Shown here: piece after piece, positions 1-13,330 of the stretch
How positions within the stretch are numbered: position 1 is the stretch's first letter
How the letters are laid out: each line of letters starts with the position of its first letter
Assembly: GCA_920105625.2 (NCBI GenBank)
Contig: OV050033.1
Span: forward strand, 5,436,001-5,500,000
DNA length: 64,000 nt
Origin: Clusia tigrina
Taxonomy: Eukaryota > Arthropoda > Insecta > Diptera > Clusiidae
Direction: 5' to 3'
Notes under the pieces: model-generated
Seen by the model: the letters and a program-made list of their open reading frames with translations, nothing else
What the model was told of the DNA's origin: nothing
Database searches by the model: none
Translations under genes and position numbers: made by a program

Positions 1-789
1 TTGTAAGATTTATTAACATTAGAATGGGCCTGCCGGCAGTAGAGTGCTGGGAAACACCCGATCTTTTATATTAATTGGTTTATTTTTATGCCAAAAAGTG
101 AAAGTGTGAATAGCTCCAGTTACGAATTCACGGTATTACTAGTTAGTGACACAACTTGTGTACTCTTTGGCCAGCATTTTCAGATACTCCAAGCTAAGGA
201 GGTGGTGGAAATGATACTATCACAAGAACTCTTATCACAGGTATGAGATCAATACAACCGATCTCTAATACTCACGTTTCAAAACAACTAAGTAGCAAAA
301 TAGATCAATTGAATAAAATTGTTTCATATACTTAAATACATTTTAATTCAGTTTTTCATATTACAAAATTGAGGAAACCACAACCTTTTTGAGATTATTA
401 TCAGAATTATTAAAATAAAATTGGCTTTAGAATTATTAATAAAAATACGCTTCTATGACAGGTGAATTTTCCATTTTTAAAACACTGCGAATCAAAGTCT
501 AGATCCGCATTTCTAATATACACAGATAAAGAAAAAAGGCATGCATGTCGTATGAGTGACTTTCGTCACCCTTTGCACCTGTGTGGTATACTCAGCAAAT
601 CAGCTGTTTTCATTCTTAAAAATATGTGTAAACTTTTTTAATTCAACATTATTGCGGTTCGCTACTGAACAATTTTATGAGTATACGTGCTTGGAAATTT
701 AAATGCGGTGTAGTCGACGCTGAGACATTAGCAGTGACAGCAGTGATAGTGGAGTATACTCAGTTATAATCAATTGGATTGCATTTGTA

Positions 790-1200
790 CAATATGAGTT
801 GATACAATAAGACACTTCAAATTAAGGGACATTAGAAAGTACTGGTAACTCTGAGGAACTTTCTTAGACTATTAGACTATTCATTGGTGGCCTTTTGCTA
901 CCGCGCCCAACTATAGGAACTAAGAATTGTGGAAAGGTCCAAGGAAGATTCTGCATATTATAATTATAATTAGACAATTCAGAATCTTCCCTGGACTCTT
1001 GTAGCAAAGCAATAATAAATAATTTGCGGTATTTTAACGAGGCAGCTCACTCATTTTTTTTCCGTCCACGAATGAGTTCAGCTGTGAATTGGTTAAAAAA
1101 TATAATTTGGGTTATTTGGTGGTTTACTCAGGCGTACTGTATTGACCACATTTTGCAATATGAGTTGATACTTTAAACCACTTCAAATTGTGAGACATTT
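790..1200. repeat. Diverged direct repeat pair
   Basis: A stretch of about 46 bp beginning CAATATGAGTTGATAC and containing ACTTCAAATT then GACATT occurs at about 790-835 and again at about 1156-1200. The spacing of about 365 bp and the mismatches suggest an old local duplication. Confidence 0.5.
937..996. repeat. Inverted repeat / hairpin
   Basis: The arm at 937-953 (GTCCAAGGAAGATTCTG) is the reverse complement of 980-996 at 16 of 17 positions. The 26-nt loop is almost pure A and T. It could be a degenerate MITE core or a chance palindrome. Confidence 0.45.
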
Positions 1201-1461
1201 TTAACTGTGAGGAGCATTGGGTTAAAATTTGATCAGTCTAACTTCTAAACTCATATGAAAAACAGATAACTAAAAGGAGGGTGATAAAATATCACATAAG
1301 ATAATTCAGTGTCATCGATAAAAAAACGTCAAATCGATCAGAACTACCTTGCCATTGCTTCAGTTTACAGTACAGAAGCTCAGGTCAATTGTAGCTCCCT
1401 TTGCCGCTACAATTAGTGTATAAATGAAAAATTAAGCTTTATATGAAACATTTTTTATAAG

Positions 1462-1586
1462 ACTGCCCCGGGTTTGGTCTCCAAAATGCTTCTTTCTATA
1501 AAATCCTTTTCTCTTCGAGTCGAAAGCCTCTGTAGCTAGTACTCCTTCCCCCAAGACCTTGCATTCATAATTAATTATGATGTAAG

Positions 1587-1620
<34 letters not shown>
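1462..1620 (+). mobile_element. tRNA-derived SINE, 5'-truncated, (AAT)n tail
   Basis: This is the plus-strand body and tail of the SINE family also seen at 36644, 37513, 42434, 44208 and 46773. Shared landmarks are GGTCTCCAAAATGCTTC, the TCGAGTCGAAAGCCTC block, CCCCCAAGACCTTGCA, and TAATTATGATGTAAG before an (AAT)n run at 1590-1620. The tRNA-like head is missing, as in a 5'-truncated copy. Confidence 0.75.
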
Positions 1621-1621
<1 letters not shown>

Positions 1622-3879
1622 TTTTATAAGAAATATTCTCCTTTCTATACTGGTCCACTTCCCCAATACATAAACACTTGAGTTGACCTGTTCATGAAAT
1701 GGTAGTACTCGGGTACTGAACACTGAGCAGAATAATGCAAATAAAATTCATATAAGAAACACACAATTTTTACGCAATTAGTGACACCATGAGTGACATG
1801 TATCGATTAAAGTCTTGTGCTACAGGAACAATTAAAAATTAAAAGCACCTTCAACATTCCTCATATTACTGATCATTTTAAAGAGCGCAGCAACCAAGTG
1901 GGTTGCTTTCTTAGCTATTTTGCATTTCAAAAGACAAAGGAACCACTTCTGTATTTGGTCAATAGAAACGGAAATACGCAAATGTCGGTTGTAGTGACTA
2001 AATTGGAAGCCAGCTGGAAAAAGTAATGGGTGTGAGAAGTGAAAACTGAGCAGATCTATTATTGGTTAGTCTCACGGTTTTCTATAAGATCTGGAGAAAT
2101 TGTCGATATGTAAAAAGAAACCTCGAAACATATCGAGTCGAGTCGATTAATAAGGTTACTACTAGAATACGTAGGATGTCTCTTAGATTTTATATATACT
2201 ACCATATTTATATTGTTTTATTATATATATTTATTTTATATATATAAAAACCATATTTTAAGCTAATCGTACTTATGCAGATGAAGTCCTCCCAAATTCA
2301 GACCATTTCCTCCACCAATCCTAATGTTGTTTAGTACAAAGATCCACTTTAAATCTCTGCGCAGGCGCAACCACGATTCCACCAAACACATATTCTGTTC
2401 CGCTACTCCTTAAACTTTATATTGAACTAAACCACAGATCCTTTCATCCTTATCTATCACACTATACACCCAAGTTTATGTAACACAGGAATGTTTTTCG
2501 ATTTGGCAACATTGCGTACAGTTCCGCTACGATTAGTTATAGGGTTGGAATTTTCTTTTATGTAAATATTGAAAACACACAAAAAGAACAACATTGAATA
2601 CAAAAAAAAGCAGCAGCGAAAAACTGGCAAGAAGCATTTTCAGTTGTGTCGCATCATGTTTTAGCGTCATTAATGGGCTTATTTATACTCAAAACATGCC
2701 TGCGCTTACGAGTGTGTCCATACGTACGAGTCTACACGTAAGTTCGTTGCCGCTGTTTGCCGCCAACAACAACTACAACAGCAATAACAGCACTAGCAAC
2801 AATAACAACAATAACAGCAACAGCAACAGAAACAGAAACAGCAACCGCAACTGCAGCAAATTAGCCTGCACAGTGGACAACAACACGTCAGAAGCAGAAA
2901 GAACAAAACTTGCGCTAAATTTAATTTAATTCTCAATTTCGAATTTAACGTTCAGCCCAGCGGACGTCGCCTTGGTCGCCAGTTAAGTTTCTTTTGCGTT
3001 GCTCAAACGTTGATTAAACAAAATAATAATAAAAAGTTTGTGTACTTGTTTATATTGACGCGGTCGATCGTCACCCAAACGCCAACTAAGCGAAGTCTCA
3101 ATTGGAGGAATTGTCAGTCTAATCTAATCCGTTCGAGTTTGGTGTAAGCGCAGTTTCCGTTTAACTGCCGCGCATCGTTGGTGCCTTTAAAGCGAATTAT
3201 ATGTAAATAAAAACTAAATATATATTTGTGTGTGGTATTCAAGGAAAGATTGTGGAAAAACTACAGTTTTGCATTTCTTCGTGCTGAGCCTTTCAAGGTG
3301 CGACTTTCGAGTGTTCCCGCTGCCATCGATTTTTAATTAGTGACTTGTTTCCACGGGGAAACTGCAAATCAATAAACTAACAAAATGAAAATGAACTTTA
3401 AATAAAACCAGCAATCAGGGAAGAATTATTGCACAATCATAAAAAATACGAGTGCGTGCCGAAAGTCATCATTAGGAGCTGATTGCGTTTCCGTCTGCTA
3501 TCAGAAAATCAATAAAAATGCTAAAAGGGGTTCTATTTATTGGCAGCCCTTGCGCTATTCCGCAAATGCACTCAGAATTATTTTTGTCAGTTTCAATGCG
3601 TGAATATCATATCAGTATTGTGACTAAGCGGAAGCGTTATTCATATTCGAAAATTTAGACACAAGCAATGTAGGGTTCATTTCTGTTGTAGAAAACGCAG
3701 TAATTTCATCACTTACCAGAATTTTGCGTGCATCGTCATCAATATTTGTCGTTTGGAGGTGAAAACGGAAGACTAGAGATCGGTCTAATTAATTGTATGC
3801 TTTGAATTTGTCGCTCAGAACATAATTTGATGAGCTTATTCCATATGGACCAAAGTAAAAAAGGGATGACACATTTTTT
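1621..3879. other. Non-coding; possible unannotated leader sequence
   Basis: 1621-2590 is AT-rich and featureless. 2590-3480 is less AT-rich and contains a CAA/AAC-rich run followed by sequence resembling fly 5' leaders (many short A-rich motifs, no long frame). It could be a distal leader or regulatory region of the transporter gene or of a neighbour; nothing in the sequence ties it to either. 3480-3879 shows nothing. Confidence 0.35.
2763..2860. repeat. (CAA/AAC)-rich simple repeat
   Basis: An imperfect run of AAC, CAG and AAT triplets. It would translate as poly-Asn/Ser on the plus strand, but the enclosing 111-codon frame has no ATG at its 5' end and no recognisable domain. Confidence 0.7.
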
Positions 3880-4515
3880 AATTCCCATATTTATACCAGT
3901 CATATTGAGATAGTGTTAGAAGAGAATTCCTGGTTTAGTTGTTTGGATAAGGTCTTGAGTAATCTATATTCTTGGTGAGTGCTCTGCATACAAGCACGTA
4001 AAAGTGGCTCCAAATGTGTTAACCGCACTGGAAGAGAACATAGAGCCATCAATAATTGGGTAATGTGCTCATATTTGGCCAAACTAAAAACGGATAACAA
4101 ATTTTCGAGAGTCCAAATTTTAGTTCTGTCATGTTGAGATAAAGTTAAAAAAGAATTCATGATTTAGTTACTTAAGTAAGGTCTTGAAGACTCTATTCAT
4201 GTTGAGTGCTCAACCTACGGGTATTTAAAAATGGTTTCAAATGTGTCAACCTCATTAGATGAGTACATTGAGCCATCAATAATAGGATAATGTGCTCATT
4301 ATATTTGAACAAACTAAGAAAAAGGATAACAAATTTTAATATTTTATTCCTGTTATATTGAGATAGTCTGAAATGATAGTTCCTGGTGTTGTTTCAAGCA
4401 AAAAGTCTCGAGGACTCAATAGTTTTGATAGGTGCTCTACGCACCAGCACTTAAAAATGGCTTCAAGTATGTCACAGGATGAACACATAAAGCCACCAAT
4501 ACTAGGATAATGGAC
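3880..4515. repeat. Three diverged tandem copies of a ~222-230 bp unit
   Basis: Matching landmarks recur in order three times: GT(C/T)AT(A/G)TTGAGATA at about 3898, 4128 and 4350, a GTCTTGA(G/A) or GTCTCGAGGACTC block, then GAGCCATCAATAAT or a variant, then AGGATAAT. The copies differ by many substitutions and small indels, so the array is old. No coding potential is shared between copies. Confidence 0.7.
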
Positions 4516-4710
4516 TCATAGTATTCAACTGTTCTGGTAATTCCCAAGAGGATGAGCTTAATGTGCTCATAATCTTCAACTGCTCTGCTAGTTCCTCACT
4601 GTACTCTAAATGAACCTAAAGTACTCATAGTATTCATGTGCTCTGGTAATTCCCCACTGTATGAGTACTTAACGTAATGGACTCATAGTATTCATGTGCT
4701 CTGGTATTTC
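4515..4710. repeat. Short tandem repeat array (~55-65 bp unit)
   Basis: Repeats of ACTCATAGTATTCA, TGTGCTCTGGTAATTCC and CTCACTGTA follow the larger array directly, with three to four imperfect units. The first unit overlaps the end of the 222-230 bp array, so the two probably share an origin. Confidence 0.6.
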
Positions 4711-5149
4711 ATTCATACAAATAACTTTGTTTAGTGGAGCAATATTGGAGTAATGCTGTGTCTAAACATAAGAATGCAAAAACTTGTACACTGCACTTAA
4801 TGTCCAAGGAGGCAACTAAGTTGTATACTAGTAAACAAAGGATATAAAAACAGTGAGAGGAATACCTCCCCTGCAGCGCTAAATTGGTTCCGGAAACGTT
4901 GAATACTATAGCAATTGTGGTAGATCTCTCATAAGAAGGTGGAATGGGTATCCTTTTGTTTATATAAAGTCCCCAATACCCCAATAAAACAAAGAGAGTA
5001 CCCATATTTTATTACCAATCATTTCAGCTTAGATTCTATGCCAAAATTAGATACTTTTTCTGAAGTGAGAAAATGGTGGAACTCTCTTGGGTGTCCTGCA
5101 TAATTTTCATAAGTAACTATTATTATTAGACTATGAGAACACTGCGTCC
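4711..5149. other. No feature recognised
   Basis: A 98-codon minus-strand frame (4709-5005) is present but matches no domain I know and has no exon-like context. I treat the stretch as non-coding. Confidence 0.4.
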
Positions 5150-5560
5150 TAAGAGATCTATTTTGCAGCCTCGTACCCAACTAAAACAATCTTAGACTAT
5201 TGATAAATTTCGTAGCTGCTGTGGGCTTAATTTTAACTAGGAGATAAGAACCCACTGCCTAGGTAGCTAGTCTGCGCCTTGCCACCGCTGGGCAAGTGCG
5301 TAGTATGTATTCTGCTGTTTCCTGCTCCTCTTGACAGAGTCGACAGGAATCGTCTTCTATCTACCACGCCTATTTTTTTCAGATGGTAATTTAGTCTACA
5401 ATGTCCAGTTAAAAGTTCAGTATGGAGTTTAATGTCATTTCTGCTGAGGTTTAAAGCAGCATCTACCCTGATGTGTTCAGGGTCAATGAGTAGTCTCGAC
5501 TGCCGCATTCCTTTTTGGGCTCTATAAGTAGTTATACACTTCATAAGAGATAAGTTTAGG
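5150..5560 (-). mobile_element. LINE ORF2 C-terminal fragment, frameshifted
   Basis: On the minus strand, the frame 5544-5350 contains LLTGHCRLNYHLKKIGV, the typical block before the C-terminal zinc knuckle of R1/LOA/I-type LINE ORF2. A one-base shift near 5348 moves the frame, and the knuckle itself continues as CRLCQEEQETAEYILRTC, then an internal stop and a terminal block ending IKPTAATKFI. Frameshift and stop show a dead copy. The fourth zinc ligand (usually His) reads Tyr. Confidence 0.8.
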
Positions 5561-5642
5561 TGTACAAGTGTATCAAACGGAAATGTGACTTACGATATAA
5601 GCTACATAATCTGAGGAAATGTGCCTATCAAATGATCATATA

Positions 5643-5750
5643 TCGATTTCTTCCTCGATGATTTCTTCCTTGATGATTTCTTCCTTGATGATTTCTTCCT
5701 TGATGATTTCTTCCTTGATGGTTTCGTCCTTGATGATTTTTTCCTTGTAT
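5643..5750. repeat. 15-bp minisatellite, ~7 copies
   Basis: The unit GATGATTTCTTCCTT repeats with starts at about 5657, 5672, 5687, 5702, 5717 and 5732, with a few substitutions in the outer copies. Confidence 0.85.
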
Positions 5751-8700
5751 TAAAGATGTGGCTTGGTGGGTTAGTTCTGAAAGCAAGTCATGCTGTTACT
5801 TATATTGTTTTTTTGCTGATCTTTATATATCCAATCAATTTCAACTTTTAGTTAATCAAACTACATATCACAACTAATATAATTATCCTGCTACTATAAT
5901 AATCTCCTTGCCATCTACTAAAAGAACACGGCACCATGAAGTTCAACCCACAAAATATTCATAAAACCCCCTTAATGTGATATATGTGAAGATTCAGGGG
6001 GGTTTTAGATTTAACAACAACAAAAATTACGTGAGTTACAACAAAAAAAACTCACATAATAATAAAAATATTAAAAATATATTCGCCACTTTCCTTGCAT
6101 AACCAGAAATATGGAATAGTAGCAAAATACTCATCACCAATAAATATGAATGAAGTACGAGTAAGCGCCGTTGTACGCTCACTTCAAGTGGTGTTTAACT
6201 CATTAGGAGTGATTGTGTTTTGGTTTTATTGCTGGCAATTACCTGCTGGAGAAATTTCACAAAAATAGTTAATTCATTAACAAAAATAACAACAATAACA
6301 GAGAACTTATGGCGAGGAGAATACTCGTAGTACAGACGCAACAATTACAGCAGGTGATAAACAGGCGACAGCAAGCAAAACAGATTTCCCGGAAATATTT
6401 ATCGAAGTATGAGTCCCCATACAGAGTGTGGGGTTAGGCTTGAACAGTACGAGCTGCAAGCGTTTAGTGCAGGTGTTTCCAATTAGTAGAAAACTGAAAC
6501 TTAACCAGGAAATTTCTCGTTTTTCAGCTAAAATATCTACAACGGCTACAGCAGTGCAAAGAATTTTAAAATTATTAATGCAATTGCAGCATAAACTGCT
6601 GCGCAAATTGGTGAACTTAACTGCCTTAGCGATACTTTAGCCGCACCCACCAACTCCGCGAATCGCTTAGGAAACTTCTTCATCCTCATACGGCATAACA
6701 ACTTTACTCGGTTACTGCGACTACTTGTCTACGGGCTCAACGCAGTCTGCACCAGTTCTAATCTACATTTTACTCTGCAATAGTTCCACAACACTGCAAA
6801 TCTGGGTCGTTTGTGGTTAGTCATAAAGGGTGAGTGCAATATTTAATTGAAACATAAGTTTTTGTTCTCTTGCAGCAAGGGTGTAAATGTGAATATTTTG
6901 ACTACAAGGCGACGACGTGTGTAAAATTTGCGTGGTTCAAATGGATAATTTTATAAAACAGAGAATTTATAAATGGATAATTTTGTAAAGCAGTGAATTA
7001 TTATAAAATAAAAATTCTTTACCCAAACAATTGAAGAGGAAGAATCTGATTATGATGTATGAAACTGAAAGTAACCTCTTATTCTCAACGACTTCTAAAA
7101 TGAGTCGTAGTTATCGGTTCCTGAGCGGCACTTTCTAAGACAAAAACCGCAGCTTAGGATATGTTTGGTTCATTGAAAGTGAACATATCTACAACGTACT
7201 CATATAAGACAGCTAAAAGACGGATCTGAAGTAGGCCAAGATTTATTATTCAAAATAAATTCTTTATTGAAAATTGAATTTACATTACACAAATTAAAAT
7301 TACATTATAATAAATAGATTTGGAAAACTTTAATAGAACTTAAATATTGCGTATAAAATATTGCGGCAGTTCGGGCTCTCGGTCGGCATATAATGTCCCC
7401 AGGGATTGTGCCCCGTGATTAGCTCAACCAAATATCGTAGATCTTTCCTTCGAAATGTGAGACAGAAATTTCTTTATTTTATTTGATTATTTTATTTATT
7501 AATATTTGAATTCCAGGACGTAATTATCCCCTTCGGGTTTAAATCCAAATGGTTGAAATGTCCAGCGAAGAAAACGTTCCCATTTGCCTTGAAAATACAC
7601 CGGTCTCCTCCAGCAGCAAAATAAGGGTGTTCTCTTTTATATTCTGCCTTTTATTTTATTGTGGAATAAAATCCATATTTCGATTCCTGCAATTGTTTTG
7701 TTCGTGTTCTCTAGGAAGCAATTTGTTTGTTTTGCAGGCTAGTAAATTGCATCATCTGTCCTTGTGAATATTATTCACGTCTCTTGATACAATTGACAGC
7801 CCCTGCTAAACTCATACCGATCATTGGGTCTGGCCCCATTAGAGTAACCGCATATCCACAGTTTGCCAGTTCTTCATCTATTTCGTTACGCAGTACACCA
7901 CCGTGTCCCAGAACCCATAATTACACATACTCGTATGAAGAAATATATAAGATTCTTCAGTTAGGTATGCTTGATTTTTGAGGTTATATAAAACAAGCTG
8001 TTCAGTTAGGTATGTTGATGTAGGAAGTTACATAAAACAAGCTAAGATATGTTAGATACATCGATTTATTTTGAAGGTCATTCTCTGACATTAGATATGG
8101 AATCTTAAAGCGGCCGTGGCACACTTCAAGGGCAATGCAACTTTCAATGATTTTATAGAACATTTCGTCCTTGATTCTAACACAAGGCAGAAGCCATACA
8201 AAGTAACTGTTTTATAATGCAGAAAATGTTCTCGAACTTTAACTCTATTGTAGTCGCCCAACTTCAGCAATATTCCGTGTTTGTGGAGCCCCAAAACTGA
8301 AGATACATTTTTGCTGAAAAGCATTTGCGGAACAGAGCACTGCTTTAAACTGTAAAATTTAGTTCCATGAGGGGCCTTGCACACTTAACTATCCATAGTA
8401 ACTAAACACTCCTGACTAGTCTACAGTTGTGCTCCAATTGGCTTAGGCATAACTTTCAATGTTTCAATATACTTAAATTAATATCCTTTAAAGATAAAAA
8501 TACTAAAAAAGAATACTTAAAATGAAAATATTGATAAATAAAAACAAATAAGGAGGGTTGAAATTTCTCCCTTTAATCAACGGTAATCTATCAAACTACC
8601 CACATAAATATAGAGGGCGTTTGATTTAAAGCTTGGCTCAATTGGATTCAAACAACATAATACTAAATAAAACTATTTGTTGGAACATTTTTTGTATTCC

Positions 8701-9214
8701 TGAATTCTACGGGTAGGGGCGCATGGGAGGTGCAATAATACTCCTGCTTCAATAATACTCTCACTTGGATCCCCAATTTGTGTACCACAATTTGGCACCA
8801 TTTGAACAAATGTAGTAAACAACATTGTATAGATCTTGAATTACGCCTATATGCCAATTGTAGGCGTGCCACTGGAGTTAACCATTCCAATTTTGTGTTT
8901 CTGTTGTTTTATGGTTTTATGATGGGGCTGTGATCCATCTCGTATAAAGAAGACTTACCTTAAAAGACAATAGGAATTCTATTTGCCCAGTATCGAAGCC
9001 AAAAACCCGGTGAAATCGACCGGTCTAAGGAGTATTTCCAAATATATAAAAAGTTCGCTGCACTGTTGAACACGGCTAGTAGCGGCCTAGCCGCAGATAT
9101 GAACACAGTCAATGAACCTTTTATAAGGGTTCACTTCACAATATGTGAGAATTGTGGAAAGGGAGTATGCTGTCCAGACTAATATAAAGGAAAATTACAA
9201 TGGTCAGACAGACA
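5751..9214. other. Non-coding, no gene recognised
   Basis: AT-rich sequence with several frames of 70-100 codons (for example 6307-6606 minus, 7727-7981 plus, 8091-8384 minus). None has a recognisable domain, paired splice sites or repeat homology. A small perfect palindrome (arms 5963-5971 and 5998-6006, AAAACCCCC/GGGGGTTTT) is the only local structure. Confidence 0.45.
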
Positions 9215-9241
9215 GATGGAGAGAGAGAAAGAGATAGAGAT

Positions 9242-9272
<31 letters not shown>

Positions 9273-9330
9273 CAGAGAGAGAGAGGGAGAGAGACGTATA
9301 GAGTGAGAGAAAGAGGGACAGGGAGGAACA
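9215..9330. repeat. (GA)n-rich microsatellite
   Basis: Imperfect GA/GATA/GAGG tract. Long GA tracts in flies can bind GAGA factor, but here no promoter elements are visible nearby. Confidence 0.85.
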
Positions 9331-10775
9331 GAGTTATTTTAGTTTAGAGGCAGACGAATATTTTCGCCGATTCTGCACAATTTTTTCATATGATTTTATA
9401 GAGATATATCGAAGATCAGTTCGTTAATATTTTATAAATATAAATCTATGAAATTATTTGAAATATGAAGTATTGGATATGGTATATGAAGTATTGGATA
9501 TGGTATATCTATTACACTCATATATATCCCGCCCATATTTTTAAATAGAGTCCAGTATGAACATGACTACCAATATTTAAAGAAAAGCTTTAGTGGCCTT
9601 GAACAGGCCTAGGCGAGTCTTCGGACACCCATACAATCTACCTACCTACCAATATTTATTTGTATGCCCCGAAATAAAGCGCAGCTATGGCTATCATTGT
9701 TAAGGCCTCATCAGTTAAGGTCTATGGGAGGCAGACTTGTCCTTTGTTTGATCTTGTTCGTATAACATTGTAATATCGTCTTAAGATTGAGCCAATAATG
9801 CCCAAGTGAAGCTTCAACAAATCAACTGTATAGAGATAGAATGGTGAATAGGCGGAGGGGTCCATAGATGAATGGATATATACTACCATGAAATATATTT
9901 CATATAATCTTGGGGGAATACTAGCAAACTAGTCCTAGGCAAGACAATACATATCCAGGTATGAATCCTGTGACTTAGAAATGGACCTGAATAATAGTTT
10001 GAAATCTTTCAGAGATGTGATCTATAATATTAAAGGTGAAAATTCGGTAGTATCTCCAAACGAAATAAAGAATTCCGATTCGTTTATTAACTACATTATG
10101 AGTGGTTTTCTTTTCTTGAATACACAAAACTTCCAAAGAGTGGAACACTTCTTCGAAGACTTAATCGTTTCAAAACCAAAAAACGTTGTCTAGAAATAGA
10201 CTGAACAGGCAAAGCTGAGGCAGTTCCACTTTAAACACAGTATTATCTCAATTTATTTTACATATAAACTCTTTACTGCTCAAGAATGTCTTTTGAGGAG
10301 ATTTTCGCAAGCTGCATAACGAGATTACTCTTAAGATGCAGAATTGATGCCTGGACGACTTAGTCCAGAGTAGTATTTAGATAAGCGAATTCTGGCCTCC
10401 TCGTTTACATGGTTGACTCTGAATATGGAGTATAGAATAAGTTTTTATCTCATAGGCAGAAGAAGATAACGTCCTAAAACGTCTTCCTTCGACTATCGAT
10501 AATTTCTGATTATGCATTGAATTCAATCAAAACGTTGAAGTTTTGTGATACTAATTGCAAAGCAACGAGTTAAAGCAAATCGTACCTTTAAAATCAGTTC
10601 GTTGTGAATAACTGAAATGAATAAAGCTTCATGATGTAAGAATTCTATATACGCGTATGTGTATGTTCATATCTTCCATACTTGCTTTTGTGCGTTGCCA
10701 ATCCGCACTAACTTAGTACACTCAATTTCTCATAAAAAAATATATGCAATTATCTTTTAATCATAGGCCAGGATG
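9331..10775. other. Non-coding; possible LINE tail near 9590-9650
   Basis: A stretch around 9590-9650 ends in CTACCTACCTACC after a GGCCTTGAACAGGCC segment, resembling the plus-strand 3' tails of the LINEs at 26.3 and 54.8 kb, but it is too short to be sure. The rest shows nothing I recognise. Confidence 0.35.
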
Positions 10776-10846
10776 TACTAGGAAGTAGGAGTGGCAGCTT
10801 AGTTTACCAAAAGCACACTAGAGCACACCAAATGGCCCGTTGTAAT
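10776..10846 (-). mobile_element. LINE 3'-tail fragment (family B)
   Basis: Reverse-complemented, this reads GGTATTACAACGGGCC, then GTGTGC..AGTGTGCTTTTGG, then CTGCCACTCCTAC. It is the same 70-75 bp tail found at 26289-26355, 26457-26525 and 59729-59803. The copy starts at the same GGTAT position as the 59.7-kb copy. Confidence 0.7.
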
Positions 10847-12809
10847 ACCAATATAAACATCGTGTTACTAACACTTCCCCAACCATTATGATCCTTTCTG
10901 TTTGAGTACCTCCATTGATAACCAACAGAAACATACTCGTCCCATAGTAAGAAAGAATGGCATAAATTGACGCCTGCCTCCTCCTTCTGCTGCATTTTGT
11001 GTAATATACTTACACAAGCAGGCGCTTACAGAGCGTCAGCAGAAGAACAACACCAAGTAAAAAATAATCTCCACTCATATGCACTTGTTTGCAAAAGTGC
11101 CGTGGTTGAATGTGTGTGTTTGTATATGTGTGTTTGCATGGGTGTGTTTGTATGAACAACAAAAAAAAACCCAAAGAAACAACAGTGTAGAACAGATTAT
11201 CACTCAATTTCCTTGACAATGAACTTTCCAGTGTCATTCGTTGAGGCGTGCCCGAGTGTGTGCGCCAAGTGGGAAAACAAATGCAAAAACAATCACACCG
11301 ACAACAACAACAAAAACCGTTTACAGATGGGGCATTTTGCCGCTTGTTACGCGTATCCTCGCCAATCTAATTAGAGGCAATCAAATGTGTCTATGCTTAA
11401 TATGTCGAAAGGAATTCCACAATGCTCTCTGGCATTTGAGAATGGGGCACTTTCAAGGTGGCAAAAATCAATTGCAATTATAATGTTTCATTTAAATACG
11501 ATACATTAAGTTGTCGCACACTCAGCCGAGCACACAAACGAATCCGTTTATGCCTTTCTTATTATGAATTAACTGCTTTTGTAATCGTTCAGGCAGCAAC
11601 GATATTGGCGCTGGGTAGCGGGGCGCGGGGTCGACAGAGTCAACGCAATTTTCGTGTTCATTGTTCGCTTCGGAATTGCTGCAAATCGATATCAAATTGG
11701 AGGTGCTCCTTGCCTTGTGGCGCCTCGCATTCATTTTTATGGCTTTTTGGCAATTTGGAAATTGTGTTCTCGCATGCATAATTCACGTTATTCGGAGTGA
11801 TCAGCGTGGCTAATAAATTATTCAAGCAGTCAAATGAAGCAGTTTCCACACTTTCCCAATTTCCTTTGAAAGTGGAATTTGGTGATTTCATTTAGAGGTG
11901 ATGCCTTGGTTCGGGTAATTGCGTTAGTTGGTACTATCGTTGGTATTCGTAGAGGAGACCATTATTTATTTATTAGCTCCCTTATCAAGCCAGGCAATAA
12001 ATCATGTTGGTGACAGTGGAAAATTCCACTCTGAAAATCGATTTCCTCGTTGTGCTGAGAACAAATACCAACTCAAGTCACAATTAATTCAATGAACATT
12101 CTTGTGAACACTTTTATGGCTAACAATACGAGTCTATACTGTGGAGCATAAATGGGCCACATCATGGCAGAAACCAAGCGAAAACGGCGTCGTATCCAAA
12201 TTAAACACAGTCCCATTAATAGCTGGTAATCTTCAGATCTCCATGTGATGAATTTAGTATTTCACAGCTATGCTACTGTAAACTTTCATAAGAGGACTAT
12301 GAAGGTGGAGCTGGGTGGGAATAATTTCTTTAAGAACCTATTTCCTCGAACGTCACATATACAAGGAATCGGAATTTGTAAAAGAATTGTTCAAGTTCAT
12401 TGAAAAGAAATTGGTAAATTTGTCCATTCTATTGAAGGAGTTTAGTTTGCCATCCCTATCTAGGAATTAGGTGTCATTGATCATTAAACATTCTGACTCA
12501 TTTAAAGGATTAGAAAAAGGTAATAAACGTGAAGAATAAGAAAGATATTAGGAGCCTTGCCGTAGCTCTGTGCTTCTGTTTCTTTCTAGAAAATTATATA
12601 TTTTTGGAGCGGGACCGTTTCCACTGAGAAAACAATTGATTACCTTTATTGGATTTCTATTCAGTAATCCTATCGAGATCTGGGGTAACTGGAAATGTGT
12701 AAATCAACCTATTCCTTTACTGTGGAACTGATTATTTTAGCTACAAGTTACTTTTCTCTGGCAATGAAGTGGGAATTGAAATGTAATAAAATCCACCCGG
12801 GACAATGAA
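10847..12809. other. Non-coding, partly less AT-rich
   Basis: 10.97-11.89 kb is an island of somewhat higher GC with several overlapping 70-107 codon frames on both strands. No frame stands out or has a domain, so I read it as unique non-coding, possibly regulatory, sequence. 11.9-12.8 kb shows nothing. Confidence 0.4.
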
Positions 12810-13330
12810 GGCGGCATATTCTCTAGTGCCAGTCTCCCATAGGCAATTTGGTAACTTTGTGAATCTGACGTATTCTCTAGTAGGAAATTTAAGTAACTTT
12901 CTGAATTGGGCATATTCTCTAGCACCAGTCTCTCATAAGTAATTGAACTAACTCTCTGAACCTGAGGAGACTGGTACTCCCATAGGTAATTTAAGTAATT
13001 TTCTGAGTCTAATTCTTCATTGTCGCTTGTCTTTAAGGACTCCTTTGTATATAGTATAGCAACATTTCAACGGTTTTCTTACTGATTCTTCTTTAAACAT
13101 CATTTATACGACCAAACACTTCCAAAATCTTCTTTTTATACTTTCGCTAGTTTATGAAGTTACCTCTAGCCCCTATTTAAGTAACTTGCTGAATCAGTGG
13201 AGACTGGCACCCCCATAGGCAATTTTAGTAACTTTATGAATCTAATTCTATTTTGTCTCTTGTCTTTAAGGACTCCTTTGTGTATAGTATAATAGTAATT
13301 AGTCGGTTTTCTCTTTGAAGACTCAGTTTC
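12810..13330. repeat. Diverged tandem duplications
   Basis: Blocks with ATTCTCTAG, CAGTCTCCCATAGGCAATTT, GTAACTTT.TGAATCT and CTTGTCTTTAAGGACTCCTTTGT recur. The clearest pair is about 12960-13080 and 13195-13310, separated by about 225 bp; shorter partial copies lie at 12815-12960. Multiple indels show that the array is old. Confidence 0.65.

Larger units (their letters stand above)
1..1461. other. Non-coding, AT-rich
   Basis: No open frame of note and no recognisable exon. The only structure I see is a pair of diverged direct repeats (about 790-835 and 1156-1200) and one inverted repeat at 937-996, both listed separately. Confidence 0.6.

Noticed and set aside
2594..2929. Asn/Ser-rich 111-codon frame
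   Set aside because: No ATG at its start; composition is the translated AAC/AGC repeat.
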